From contig NZ_ATUX01000005.1 of the NCBI RefSeq assembly GCF_000420425.1, positions 248,001 to 312,000 on the forward strand: a DNA stretch of 64,000 bases, in the 5' to 3' direction. Below are positions 27,003 to 35,374 of this stretch, piece after piece. This DNA comes from Schaalia vaccimaxillae DSM 15804. Lineage in GTDB: Bacteria > Actinomycetota > Actinomycetes > Actinomycetales > Actinomycetaceae. The position numbers and the translations under genes were made by a program. The notes below the pieces were generated by a model. The model did not search any database. It worked only from the letters and a program-made list of their open reading frames with translations, and was not told the DNA's origin. The first letter of the stretch is position 1. Every line of letters begins with the position of its first letter.

Positions 27003-27464
27003 TCAGTAGTGCAGGTGGGAGTCTCGGCCTCTGAGTTGGTCAAGTTCGCGGCGTTCTTTCTTTGAGGGACGACCGGTTCCTCGATCTCTGATTCCGACGG
27101 CAGCTACAGACAGACGAGGCCGGGGCGGGGTGAGATCCTCGTAGCAGGTACACGCCTGGGGTGCTCCGACACGTTTGACGAGTAGCCCAGTGACTCGCAA
27201 AATTCGGTCAAAGCCTTCAATACGTAGACGCACTTCATCACCGACGCGCAGTTTTTGAGCGGCCTTAACTGAATCACCATTGACCTTGACGTGTCCTGCT
27301 CGGGCTGCTGATGTTGCTTGCGAGCGCGACTTAACCTGCCGGGTCGCCCACAGCCACGTATCGACACGCACCGTGTCTGCGGTGGCTAGGGCCCCGGCAG
27401 GAATGGGTTTGAGGGCTTCAAGCGCGTCAAGCTTCTCAGCGTTGTTCTGGTCGTCGCTCACCAT
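27003..27464 (-). CDS. S4-domain RNA-binding protein (Hsp15-like)
   Basis: The 153-residue protein has an S4 domain at about residues 33-80: VRVDTWLWATRQVKSRSQAT followed by AARAGHVKVNGDSVKAAQKLRVGD. The C-terminal tail is basic (GRPSKKERRELDQLRG). Hsp15 relatives bind 50S ribosomal subunits carrying stalled peptidyl-tRNA. An Arg/Lys-rich tail and a two-Cys motif (CTCYED) are seen here. A copy of the 40-bp intergenic repeat lies nine bases upstream of the start. Confidence 0.88.
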   Translation of the reverse strand: MVSDDQNNAEKLDALEALKPIPAGALATADTVRVDTWLWATRQVKSRSQATSAARAGHVKVNGDSVKAAQKLRVGDEVRLRIEGFDRILRVTGLLVKRVGAPQACTCYEDLTPPRPRLSVAAVGIRDRGTGRPSKKERRELDQLRGRDSHLHY

Positions 27465-27473
27465 CCGATCCTA

Positions 27474-27513
27474 CCCGCGAGGGACGCCCAAAACTTCGCC
27501 GAGGGACGCCCAA
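27474..27513 (-). repeat. 40-bp intergenic repeat, copy A (two units of 22-bp period)
   Basis: Two GAGGGACGCCCAA units start at 27479 and 27501. The whole 40-bp stretch matches 59523-59562 at 38 of 40 positions. It lies six bases after the stop of the minus-strand MerR gene and just before the S4 gene. Each unit contains GGG-ACG-CCC, which can form a tiny hairpin. There are no genes or obvious target-site duplications in it. Confidence 0.85.
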
Positions 27514-27519
27514 GTTGGG

Positions 27520-28314
27520 TCACTGCCACTGAGCTCTTTCTGGGTCAACGCCGTGAGCACGAGCATTCGCATCAATCACATCTTTCAACCATGCTGCAAG
27601 TCCCGGTCTGAGATCTTCGTAGTGCGCAGTGAAACGAGGATCTGCCACGTACATCCGCCCCAAGAGAACATGCTTAGCTGGAGTGACTTCAAACCAGTTC
27701 ATGCTGCGCCGGTGCTTCTCAGCTAGCTCATTGGCACGAGCGCTCCCTGCTTCCTCACCCTCAGCCATTGCTGCTGCTAACTGCAACTCAACCTCGCGGA
27801 TTCGCTCAAGGTCTTCCTGCTTCTCTTGAAAGCTCTGCTGGGATAGATGACTCTGAGCTTTGCTCCAGTCGTCGGTATGTCCCCACTTCTCTTCAGCTTC
27901 CGCTTCGTAGGCCATCCACTGCGACCCATAAATTTCGGCTTGTTCTTCCATACTGATCGAACGTCCCTCCTGATGCTCGGTGAGCATCCTGTCGACTGCC
28001 CGGACCATCCGGTGCAGGTGAGAGATGCGTTGAGTGAGCAGGTTGCGTTGAGACAAAAGATGATCGATTGAATCAACGTCAGGGTCGTCAAGCACCGTCC
28101 GAATCTGAGACAGAGTCATGCCGGTTTCTCTATAGACCAGCACCTGGTGAACTCTGCCAACATCCTCAGACGTATAAAGGCGATATCCAGACCAAGTACG
28201 TCCGGAGGCATGCACGAGGCCGATGGCATCCCAATGGTGCAGAGTGCGAATACTGACTCCTACAAGGTTAGCAACGGCTCCTACCGTCAGCCCTTCATCG
28301 GTGCTTGAAACCAT
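27520..28314 (-). CDS. TipA-like MerR-family transcriptional regulator
   Basis: The 264-residue protein has an N-terminal MerR helix-turn-helix (VGAVANLVGVSIRTLHHWD and the wing GYRLYTSEDV), a coiled-coil linker at about residues 75-115, and a C-terminal TipAS-type drug-binding domain containing WGHTDDWSKAQ and a final helix AAWLKDVID. TipA proteins bind antibiotics and activate promoters with long spacers. The gene has such a promoter of its own (28350-28381), so it probably autoregulates. No efflux gene is adjacent apart from a broken one downstream of the operator. Confidence 0.9.
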   Translation of the reverse strand: MVSSTDEGLTVGAVANLVGVSIRTLHHWDAIGLVHASGRTWSGYRLYTSEDVGRVHQVLVYRETGMTLSQIRTVLDDPDVDSIDHLLSQRNLLTQRISHLHRMVRAVDRMLTEHQEGRSISMEEQAEIYGSQWMAYEAEAEEKWGHTDDWSKAQSHLSQQSFQEKQEDLERIREVELQLAAAMAEGEEAGSARANELAEKHRRSMNWFEVTPAKHVLLGRMYVADPRFTAHYEDLRPGLAAWLKDVIDANARAHGVDPERAQWQ

Positions 28315-28349
28315 GCCTGCTCCTTTTCACTACATCTGTCACTTGGCTC

Positions 28350-28381
28350 AGCATGGTCCTTGACGTTGCGTCAGAGTCAAG
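28350..28381 (-). promoter_or_regulatory. MerR/TipA-type promoter-operator of the regulator gene
   Basis: On the minus strand TTGACT (28380-28375) and CATGCT (28355-28350) are 19 bases apart, the long spacer that MerR proteins recognise. The spacer holds a perfect dyad, TGACG-TTG-CGTCA (28361-28373), inside a wider repeat CTTGAC/GTCAAG (28359-28381). Other TipA-type regulators bind dyads of the same TGACG..CGTCA kind. It lies about 40 bases upstream of the regulator's start. Confidence 0.75.
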
Positions 28382-28730
28382 CAAACATTTGAAAGCTGAG
28401 CCTGCCAATCAGCGCAATCACCACCGCAATGAGCACGGCTCGCACAAAGCGCGGCCCTAAGTGGGTAGCCGTCCGAGTTCCCAACCAGCCACCGAGCATA
28501 TTTGCCACTGCCCTCATGGCACCGAGTTTCCACTGGATTGCTTCCTGGGAGGCGAAGAAAATCAAAGCTCCAAGATTTGTCCCAGCGTTGACCACCTTCG
28601 TCATCGAGGTTGCTTTCAGGGTTGGCATATGAGCAACCATCGTGAATGCCAAGACCAGAAAAGATCCTGTTCCCGGCCCCAGCATCCCGTCGTAAAAGCC
28701 CACGAGCAGCCCAAAGGGAAGGTCACATTG
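28377..28730 (-). pseudogene. 5'-truncated TauE/SafE family sulfite/anion exporter
   Basis: Only the C-terminal half of a TauE/SafE membrane protein is present: the repeat motif GFYDGMLGPGTGSF, then TKVVNAGTNLGALIFF and GGWLGTRTATHLGPRFVRAV. Family members are about 250 residues; here about 115 remain. An in-frame TAA at 28731-28733 closes the frame directly upstream, next to the end of the following gene. The likely first codon is a GTG at 28703, without ribosome site. A deletion or recombination removed the 5' half. The 3' end overlaps the MerR operator. Confidence 0.8.
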
Positions 28731-28740
28731 TTAGGTTACT

Positions 28741-29460
28741 TCAGCCCGCGAGCCACCAAGAATCTGTCATCGTTGCGCAGTATTCGTCTGCGCCGTCGAG
28801 GGTGACACTCCACCTTGCGGCAGTCCCGTCAGTGGGTACATTCTCAACCTTGACGGTTTGAGAATACGTGAAATCCCCAGACAAGAGCTTTTGAGGCGTA
28901 ACCCCAGCTGTAACCCAAATATCGAGGGCACCAAATTCAGCCATGGAAGTCTCTGGCGAGACTTGAATGGTTCCTCCGATGGTTGACGAGAATGCAGTTC
29001 CTTCGCACACGTCAATAGTCGTTTTAATTGCGGACCGCGGCATGAAGATCGAAGCGGCGTCGGCAAACTCAGCCATTTGTGAACACTCTTCACGAACCTG
29101 CTGAAGGCCGGCAGATGGGAGAGTTTTGAACTGGCTTACAAGTTCAACGAGGTTGGCCCGATTTTCCACGGTCATTTGTGCACACCAGTCGCGGCCAGCT
29201 TTGGCGCCAGATAGCGCGTCGTATTCGGTTTGAGCGTCGAAAATTTGGTCTCTGATCTCTTCAGTTTGTTCAGCCAAGGATGCCTTCTCTTCTTTGAGGA
29301 CGGAAAGTTCACGATTTGCTCTGGCTATTTGGGAAGTGAAAATCACCGTGAGGACAATGAAGACGACCGCTAATACAACACCGGCGAGGGCGAAGATTGA
29401 GACTGGGTGGAATCTGCGGGGCTTGGTCGTTGTGGGTGCTTGAGGATTTGGCGTTGTCAT
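28741..29460 (-). CDS. membrane-anchored coiled-coil protein of unknown function
   Basis: The 239-residue protein has a Pro/Thr-rich head, one membrane helix (about residues 20-42), a coiled coil (about 47-85) and an extracellular C-terminal domain with four cysteines, Cys93, Cys125, Cys152 and Cys228 or close to these positions, which could form disulfides. No domain is recognised. It overlaps the upstream DUF2510 gene by four bases, and both proteins share the layout of one membrane helix plus coiled coil, so they probably act together. Confidence 0.72.
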   Translation of the reverse strand: MTTPNPQAPTTTKPRRFHPVSIFALAGVVLAVVFIVLTVIFTSQIARANRELSVLKEEKASLAEQTEEIRDQIFDAQTEYDALSGAKAGRDWCAQMTVENRANLVELVSQFKTLPSAGLQQVREECSQMAEFADAASIFMPRSAIKTTIDVCEGTAFSSTIGGTIQVSPETSMAEFGALDIWVTAGVTPQKLLSGDFTYSQTVKVENVPTDGTAARWSVTLDGADEYCATMTDSWWLAG

Positions 29461-29816
29461 CGCAGCTCCTCCAATTGCTCGCGGATGATTTCCAGATCGG
29501 TTTGAGCGTTCTTCAGGTTTGTTTTCTCCTGATCCACGAGGCTGCGTTCATCCTCGACGGCTTGAGGCAGCGCAACCGACCCAACAAAGGTTGCCAGTGC
29601 GGTGCACGCGAAGATGAAAGCGCCCACCCAAATGATCACAGTCGATACGATCATCGACGTCCGAGCTTTCGGTCGAGCAGAGGCGGGGGACGAAGGCGAT
29701 CCCGCAGCCTGGGAAGGCAGATCACGCAAGTGGTCAGTCCAAGTTGTCCCGTCCCACCAACGCAGCCTCCCCGATCCAGCGGGATCGGGATACCAACCTT
29801 GAATCGGAGTGCTCAT
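29457..29816 (-). CDS. DUF2510 protein with membrane helix and coiled coil
   Basis: The 119-residue protein begins with DUF2510 (GWYPDPAGSGRLRWWDGTTWT, broken here as residues 7-27), a Trp-rich actinobacterial module found at the cytosolic ends of membrane proteins. A low-complexity linker, one helix (about 54-76) and a coiled coil (about 85-118) follow. It is coupled to the next gene by a 4-base overlap. The function is unknown; a membrane-scaffold role is only a guess from layout. Confidence 0.8.
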   Translation of the reverse strand: MSTPIQGWYPDPAGSGRLRWWDGTTWTDHLRDLPSQAAGSPSSPASARPKARTSMIVSTVIIWVGAFIFACTALATFVGSVALPQAVEDERSLVDQEKTNLKNAQTDLEIIREQLEELR

Positions 29817-29957
29817 CAGTGCTCTTCCTGTTCGCCAATGAATCGCCGTGTCGATTCTTTGGAAATGATCTTTTCACGAATTCGTTCAGTCGGTGTCGTG
29901 GCACGTTCCACGTTGTCGAGGGTAGGGCACAGGGTGTGCTCTGGTTAGTCTGGGAAC

Positions 29958-31526
29958 ATGGCATCCCTGCTTACAGTCAACCCGCTTCTGACTCTTTTCT
30001 TCGTAGTCGGCTTGGGAGCCGTCCTCGGCGCAATCAAATTTGGTCCCCTGCGTTTTGGGGCTGCAGGCGCCCTTTTTGTCGGCTTGGCCGTGTCGGCGTG
30101 GAGCCCAGCTTCGGGTGAAGGTATGGGCATCGTGCAGCAGATCGGTTTGGCCTTTTTCGTGTACACGGTTGGTATTTCGGCTGGAGCAACTTTCTTTGCG
30201 GATCTGCGCAAACAGGCGGGCTTATTGCTCAGTTGCGCCGCGGTATGCGTGGCGGGAGCGACGATTGCCATTGTTGGCGGGAATCTTTTGGGTCTAAGCA
30301 AGCCTTTGACTATGGGGCTTTTTACCGGTTCGTTGACGGCGGCCCCTGCGTTGGATGCTGCTACCCGTGTGACTGGGGACCCCGATGCTGCGGTGGGGTA
30401 TGCCTTTGGTTATCCCATTGGTGTGGTCGTTGGGATCATTGTTGTGACGATGACGGTGACCCGGCAGTGGCGTGGAGATAAGGACACGCCCTCGCTGGCT
30501 GGGGCCGGTTTGGACACAGTGACTGTGCGCGTGCGTGAAGCAGTGTCAACCCGGGCGATTGCTCCGTGGCGTGAGCAGCGAATCCGGATGTCGTATTTGC
30601 GTCGCAATGACCGTACCCGCGTGGTCATTCCCGGCGAGACATTGGAAGCCGGTGACCTGGTGTTACTGGTGGGCGATCGGCGCAATCTTGACGAGGCCAC
30701 GCCTTTAATTGGTGAAGCTGTCGAGCATCATCTTGAAGATGACCGCACGGATGTGGCTTTCGAACGCATTGTCGTATCGAACCCGGACGTGGCGGGCCGC
30801 TCGGTAGCTGAACTCAATTGTGCTTCCCGTTTTGGAGCTGTCATTACCCGAGTGCGCCGCGGCGACCTTGATCTTTTGGCACGCGACGACCTCGATTTGC
30901 AGCTTGGAGACCATGTTGCGGTGGTTGTCCCCACCAAGGAGCTGGACGCTGTTCAAAGATGGTTGGGTGATTCTGAGAAACGCGTGGCCGAGGTCGATGC
31001 CATGGCTTTTGGTATTGGCATGGTGTTGGGCCTTTTGCTGGGAGCCGTGCCATTCCCAATGCCAGGTGGCGCGACCTTCGAATTGGGCTCCGCAGCTGGT
31101 CCTCTGATTGTCGGAATGCTGTTGGGAGCTTTGCGTCGTACGGGTCCTCTGGTGTGGACGTTGCCGTCGGCTGCGAATCTGACGATCCGCCAGATCGGAC
31201 TCATGCTCTTCCTAGCAGCTCTGGGGTTGAATGCTGGCCCTGCGTTGGCATCACTTCTAGCGTCCGACCTGGGGTGGAAAGCCGGGTTGCTGGCGGTAGT
31301 GATCGTTGCAGTGTGCTGCGTCTTGCAGTCTCTAGCGGGTCGTTTCCTGGGGCTGTCGGCGGCAAGGGCGGCCGGGGGAGTGGCCGGTTTCCTGGGTCAG
31401 CCCGCCGTCTTGCAAGCAGCGGATGCTCGGGTGGCAGATGAACGTATCGAGGCTGCTTATGCGACGCTTTTCGCGTTCTCTATCGTCGTGAAGATCCTCC
31501 TCGTCCCTTTGATCTGGTCGCTTTGA
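29958..31526 (+). CDS. AspT/YidE-type aspartate:alanine exchanger family transporter
   Basis: The 522-residue protein shows the duplicated layout of the AAE family: five helices (residues about 5-180) with the motif FTGSLTAAPALDAAT, two central cytosolic TrkA_C-like domains (about 190-345), then five more helices with GVAGFLGQPAVLQAA as the second copy of the same motif. Members exchange aspartate and alanine or other carboxylates across the membrane. Substrate cannot be assigned. It is divergent from the DUF2510 operon and followed 18 bases later by a Nudix gene. Confidence 0.9.
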   Translation: MASLLTVNPLLTLFFVVGLGAVLGAIKFGPLRFGAAGALFVGLAVSAWSPASGEGMGIVQQIGLAFFVYTVGISAGATFFADLRKQAGLLLSCAAVCVAGATIAIVGGNLLGLSKPLTMGLFTGSLTAAPALDAATRVTGDPDAAVGYAFGYPIGVVVGIIVVTMTVTRQWRGDKDTPSLAGAGLDTVTVRVREAVSTRAIAPWREQRIRMSYLRRNDRTRVVIPGETLEAGDLVLLVGDRRNLDEATPLIGEAVEHHLEDDRTDVAFERIVVSNPDVAGRSVAELNCASRFGAVITRVRRGDLDLLARDDLDLQLGDHVAVVVPTKELDAVQRWLGDSEKRVAEVDAMAFGIGMVLGLLLGAVPFPMPGGATFELGSAAGPLIVGMLLGALRRTGPLVWTLPSAANLTIRQIGLMLFLAALGLNAGPALASLLASDLGWKAGLLAVVIVAVCCVLQSLAGRFLGLSAARAAGGVAGFLGQPAVLQAADARVADERIEAAYATLFAFSIVVKILLVPLIWSL

Positions 31527-31544
31527 GAGTTTTAGGCTGGGTTC

Positions 31545-32087
31545 GTGGCTACTCCTGATTTCGTCCTCGAATTACGCAAACATGTGGGTCATGCGCCGCT
31601 GTGGATGCCAGGGTGCACTGCCGTCGTCATGCGCCCAGTGGGTATTGGCGAGGTCGAGGCTTTGCCTGATGGGCTCCGAGGCTGGTCGAAGGGGGAATTG
31701 ACGCCCCATGAGGTGGAAATACTGTGTGTTCGCCGTAGCGACAATGGCCAGTGGACTCCGGTGACGGGCATTGTTGATCCGGGTGAAGATCCTGCTGTGG
31801 CAGCTCGGCGTGAAACCTTGGAAGAGGCAGCCGTGTCAGCTGAAGCCACGCGTCTGCTCGGTGTGGAAGTGGTTGGCCCGGTGACTTATGACAATGGGGA
31901 TGTGACCACGTATTTGGACGTGGCTTTCGCGTGCGAGTGGCTTTCTGGGGATCCGCTGCCTGCTGATGGTGAGAACACTGAAGCGCGTTTCTTTCGCGCA
32001 GATTCCTTACCGCAAATGAATGACCGTTTCCGCCGAACGGTGTCCAGGGCGCTTTCGGGAGATCAGGAAGCGTCCTTTATTCGGTGA
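31545..32087 (+). CDS. Nudix hydrolase
   Basis: The 180-residue protein starts at a GTG. Its Nudix box reads GIVDPGEDPAVAARRETLEEAAV (given as residues about 71-93): Gly, Glu, and the REx2EE core are intact while the final Gly is Ala. Nudix enzymes cleave nucleoside diphosphates linked to another group; the substrate is not readable from sequence. It probably shares a transcript with the AspT-like transporter, being only 18 bases downstream. Confidence 0.88.
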   Translation: MATPDFVLELRKHVGHAPLWMPGCTAVVMRPVGIGEVEALPDGLRGWSKGELTPHEVEILCVRRSDNGQWTPVTGIVDPGEDPAVAARRETLEEAAVSAEATRLLGVEVVGPVTYDNGDVTTYLDVAFACEWLSGDPLPADGENTEARFFRADSLPQMNDRFRRTVSRALSGDQEASFIR

Positions 32088-32202
32088 CCTGTACACCGTA
32101 CTGTGGCGCACATCTTCCCGTTTGAGAGGGGTTAATCGCGCCATGAGCGGCCATTTGTGCATTCCAGTTGTGGGACCAGAGTCCTAATGGTGTGATGGAG
32201 TC

Positions 32203-32634
32203 ATGAACACACCAAATGAAATCGCATACTCAGTCACTGCTCAGACCACCGGCGGCCGGGGCGGCCGCGCAACCACCACCGATCCGAACCTCACCCTCGA
32301 CATGCGAGCACCGCAGGAACTCGGAGGCCCCGGCGGCGGCGCCAACCCCGAACAGCTTTTCGCCATGGGCTATGGAGCCTGCTTCCAGGGCGCCATGGGA
32401 TTGGCCTCCAAGGAACTCGACATCCCCACCACCGATTCGGTTGTTCGCACCAGCGTCGGCATTGGCCCGGAGGGTGATTCCTTCGCCCTCGCAGTCAAGA
32501 TTGAGGTGTACGTGCCCGGCGTCGACCTAGCTGACGTCCAGCGCCTCGCCGACCGCACCCACGAGCTGTGCCCCTACTCCAAGGCCACTCGCGGCAACGT
32601 GCCCGTCGAGGTCGTCGCAGTCGACTCCCTCTGA
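32203..32634 (+). CDS. Ohr/OsmC-family organic hydroperoxide reductase
   Basis: The 143-residue protein has the two redox cysteines of the Ohr type in GYGACFQGAM (about residue 60) and ELCPYSKATRGNV (about residue 124), plus the Ohr-like N-terminal pattern ATTTDPNLTLDMRAP. It would detoxify lipid hydroperoxides using lipoyl- or thiol-reductants. No OhrR regulator is adjacent. The gene stands alone and its end nearly touches the convergent M18 gene (one base apart from the stop). Confidence 0.92.
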   Translation: MNTPNEIAYSVTAQTTGGRGGRATTTDPNLTLDMRAPQELGGPGGGANPEQLFAMGYGACFQGAMGLASKELDIPTTDSVVRTSVGIGPEGDSFALAVKIEVYVPGVDLADVQRLADRTHELCPYSKATRGNVPVEVVAVDSL

Positions 32635-33936
32635 TCAGGCAGCACGCCAATAAGCACCCACCGCCCGTGAGAGGGCCACGAGATCATCCACGTGGCTCAT
32701 CTCGCGGGCAGAGTGCATTGACAGCAATCCCACTCCCACATCAACCGTGGTGATCCCCAAACGAGTTGCCGTAATTGGACCAATCGTGGAACCACACGGC
32801 ATGGAATTATTTGAGACGAACTCCTGGCACGGCACCTCCGCAGCTGCGCACGCCTTCTTCCACAGAGCAATTCCTTCGCCATCAGTTGCATAACGCTGAT
32901 TCGCGTTGATTTTGAGGATCGGGCCGCGGCCCATGACAGGTCGATTGTCCGGATCGTGACGGTCCGCGTAGTTCGGATGAACCGAGTGCGCAGCGTCGGC
33001 GCTGACACAGCTCGAAGCCGCGTACATGCGGGCAAGCCCGTCCTCGTCCTTGCCCATCGCAAACGCAGTACGCCGAAGGATGGTTTCGAGGACCGGACCA
33101 GCTGCGCCCTCGCGAGTCTGCGAACCGATCTCCTCATGGTTGAAACACATGAACACCAGGACGTCCCCGGAAGAAGGCAGTCCCTCCTGAGCGATCTTTT
33201 CCAATGCCACCAGGCCCGCGTGGGTCGAAGACAGGTTGTCTTGGCGTGATGCCGCAAAGAAGCGTCCATTCTCGCCGAAAGTGCCCGGCCCCTGCTGTGG
33301 GGTGAGGATCAGGTCATGGGCGGCCACCTCATCACGGCCAGTTAGGCCTGCCATTCGCGCAATGTAGTCAAGCAAGTCAGAATCAGAATCCACAGTCCAC
33401 ACGGGGTGCATGTGGCGTTGGGCGTCCAGTTTGAGTCCTTCTGAATTGACACCACGGTCCAGGTGGATCGCCAGCTGAGGGATACGGGCGAGAGCGCCCG
33501 TGCGCACCAAAACTTCGCGGCCATCTAAGGTGATGAGTCGGCCGGCTACACACAATTCACGGTCCAGCCACGAGTTCCACAGCATCCCGCCGTAGACCTC
33601 CACATCAATCTGCCCCCAACCATCACCAGTCGTTGACTGGGACGAGGGCTTGACCTGCAGAGCCGGTGAATCCGTGTGCGCTCCCACGATGCGAAAACCC
33701 ACATCCTCACTGACTTCTTCGGGAACCACCCACGCGGCAACCGCGCCGCCGCGCACCATCACATGACCGCCAGGCGAAGCATCCCACGCATCCGTTTCTT
33801 TCTGGCGCGCGAACCCCAAGTCGACCAGGCGCTGAGCCACCAGGTCGGCTGCGTGATACGGCGAGGGCGAGTCCAAAATGAAATGCTGATAGTCGATCGT
33901 GTGTGCCTGCGTGTCAGAAAGCTCGAAGATAGCCAT
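32635..33936 (-). CDS. M18-family aminopeptidase
   Basis: Zinc aminopeptidase of the aspartyl-aminopeptidase type, 433 residues from the ATG at 33936 (the open frame runs to 33984 but the family start LDSPSPYHAA lies just after this Met). Metal ligands are visible: His in VGAHTDSPALQVKP, Asp in RQDNLSSTHAG, Glu-Glu in FNHEEIGSQT and His in LSMHSAREM. It trims N-terminal residues from peptides in the cytosol. The start is 33 bases from the divergent aldo/keto reductase. Confidence 0.93.
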   Translation of the reverse strand: MAIFELSDTQAHTIDYQHFILDSPSPYHAADLVAQRLVDLGFARQKETDAWDASPGGHVMVRGGAVAAWVVPEEVSEDVGFRIVGAHTDSPALQVKPSSQSTTGDGWGQIDVEVYGGMLWNSWLDRELCVAGRLITLDGREVLVRTGALARIPQLAIHLDRGVNSEGLKLDAQRHMHPVWTVDSDSDLLDYIARMAGLTGRDEVAAHDLILTPQQGPGTFGENGRFFAASRQDNLSSTHAGLVALEKIAQEGLPSSGDVLVFMCFNHEEIGSQTREGAAGPVLETILRRTAFAMGKDEDGLARMYAASSCVSADAAHSVHPNYADRHDPDNRPVMGRGPILKINANQRYATDGEGIALWKKACAAAEVPCQEFVSNNSMPCGSTIGPITATRLGITTVDVGVGLLSMHSAREMSHVDDLVALSRAVGAYWRAA

Positions 33937-33969
33937 ACATCCCATGGTAGAGGGCCGTATCCTCAAGGT

Positions 33970-34818
33970 ATGACGACACTGCACAAAATCCCCACCTACC
34001 GCCTCAATGACGGCATGGAAATTCCCGCGATCGCATTGGGAACATACAGCCTCAATGGAAGCGCGGGAGTCGACGCGATCGTCAGCGCGATCAGAGCCGG
34101 ATACCGCCTGTTGGACTCAGCTTTCAACTACGAAAACGAAGGGGCATTAGGTGAATCGGTGCGCCGCTGCGGTATCAGCCGCGACGAATTAGTCCTCACG
34201 TCCAAGCTGCCCGGGCGCCACCACCGCTACGAGCAGGCTGTGCGCACCGTCGAAGAATCTCTCTACCGCGCACACTTGGACTACTGGGATCTCTATTTGA
34301 TCCACTGGCCTAACCCTGCTCAAGGGCTTTATGTTGAAGCCTTCCAAGCTCTCGTAGATTTGCAAAAGAAAGGTGCGATCCGATCGGTCGGCGTATCAAA
34401 CTTCCTGCCTGAGCACCTCGAAACGGTGGCCGCACAGACGGGAGTCATGCCCGTCGTCAACCAGGTAGAACTGCACCCATACTTCCCGCAGACCGAGCTG
34501 CGCCAAGCCCACGAACGCCTCGGCGTGCGCACCGAATCGTGGAGCCCGCTAGCTCGCAAAGTCCGGGGCGTGGACGACCCGGTTATCATTGAGCTTGCGC
34601 AGGAACTCGGACGTAGCCCCGCCCAGGTGGTTCTGCGCTGGCACATCCAACTAGGAACGATTCCCCTGCCCAAGTCGGCAACGCCGCAGCGTCAAATCTC
34701 CAATCTCGACATCTTTGACTTTGAACTCAACGACGATCAGATGGCTCGTATCGCCACCCTTGCCCGGCCAGACGGACGCATGGCCGGGCAAGATCCCGCA
34801 GTCTACGAAGAGTTCTAA
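33970..34818 (+). CDS. aldo/keto reductase
   Basis: NADPH-dependent reductase of 282 residues. I start it at the ATG at 33970 (CAAGG upstream); the open frame extends further left across the M18 gene without meaning. Tetrad residues appear in LLDSAFNYENE (Asp, Tyr), LTSKLPG (Lys) and LIHWPNP (His). The coenzyme-binding end has PLPKSATPQRQISNLD. It is related to, but clearly distinct from, the reductase at 17396-18241. Ten bases separate it from the convergent GNAT gene. Confidence 0.92.
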   Translation: MTTLHKIPTYRLNDGMEIPAIALGTYSLNGSAGVDAIVSAIRAGYRLLDSAFNYENEGALGESVRRCGISRDELVLTSKLPGRHHRYEQAVRTVEESLYRAHLDYWDLYLIHWPNPAQGLYVEAFQALVDLQKKGAIRSVGVSNFLPEHLETVAAQTGVMPVVNQVELHPYFPQTELRQAHERLGVRTESWSPLARKVRGVDDPVIIELAQELGRSPAQVVLRWHIQLGTIPLPKSATPQRQISNLDIFDFELNDDQMARIATLARPDGRMAGQDPAVYEEF

Positions 34819-34828
34819 ACGATCCCGT

Positions 34829-35281
34829 TCAGTCGGCTAGCGGGACGCGGTAGACGTTGGTTTCACGCAACTCGAACCCGATGCGCTGATATAGGCGGTT
34901 GGCGGCCTCGCGGGTGGGGCGGCTCGTCAAATCTACGGTTCGTGAACCAACGGCTTTGGCGCGCTCCATAGCCGCATGCACGAGGTCGGCTCCCGCACCC
35001 TGCCCACGTGCCGCCTCGTCCACGACGACGTCTTCGATCCATGCACGCACACCCGTCGGAATCTCGAAGGTCGCCAAAGACAGCATCCCCAGAATCGGCT
35101 GCTCGCCCGACTCATCGGCCTCGTCTGGACGGAACACGAAGAAGTCCACTCCCGGCTGGCTGATGAAACGCTCGCAGCCGGCAGCGTCCAGGGGTTTTGC
35201 TGAACGGGAAAGCTGGGGGAGCAGGCGCGCCATAGCGTCAACGACCTCAGGGGTGGATTCGGTGATGAGTTCAACAGCCAT
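34829..35281 (-). CDS. GNAT-family N-acetyltransferase
   Basis: The 150-residue protein has the acetyl-CoA pyrophosphate loop VVDEAARGQGAGADLVHAAM (residues about 88-107), preceded by the strand AWIEDVV and followed by VDLTSRPTREAANRLYQRIGF, the usual GNAT ending. A GAGGA site lies eight bases before the ATG. The acetyl acceptor cannot be predicted. Confidence 0.88.
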   Translation of the reverse strand: MAVELITESTPEVVDAMARLLPQLSRSAKPLDAAGCERFISQPGVDFFVFRPDEADESGEQPILGMLSLATFEIPTGVRAWIEDVVVDEAARGQGAGADLVHAAMERAKAVGSRTVDLTSRPTREAANRLYQRIGFELRETNVYRVPLAD

Positions 35282-35374
35282 GTTTATTCCTCGCGGAGTA
35301 TGGATTGGGTTTCGGGAACGAGTGTAGGCCGGTGTATCAGTGTTCCAGTGTCACGGTCATGCGTGGCCATAACC

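Noticed and set aside
33676-33969. Extended N-terminus of the aldo/keto reductase reaching back into the M18 gene
   Set aside because: The extra 98 residues are antisense to the M18 coding region and the family start lies at 33970.
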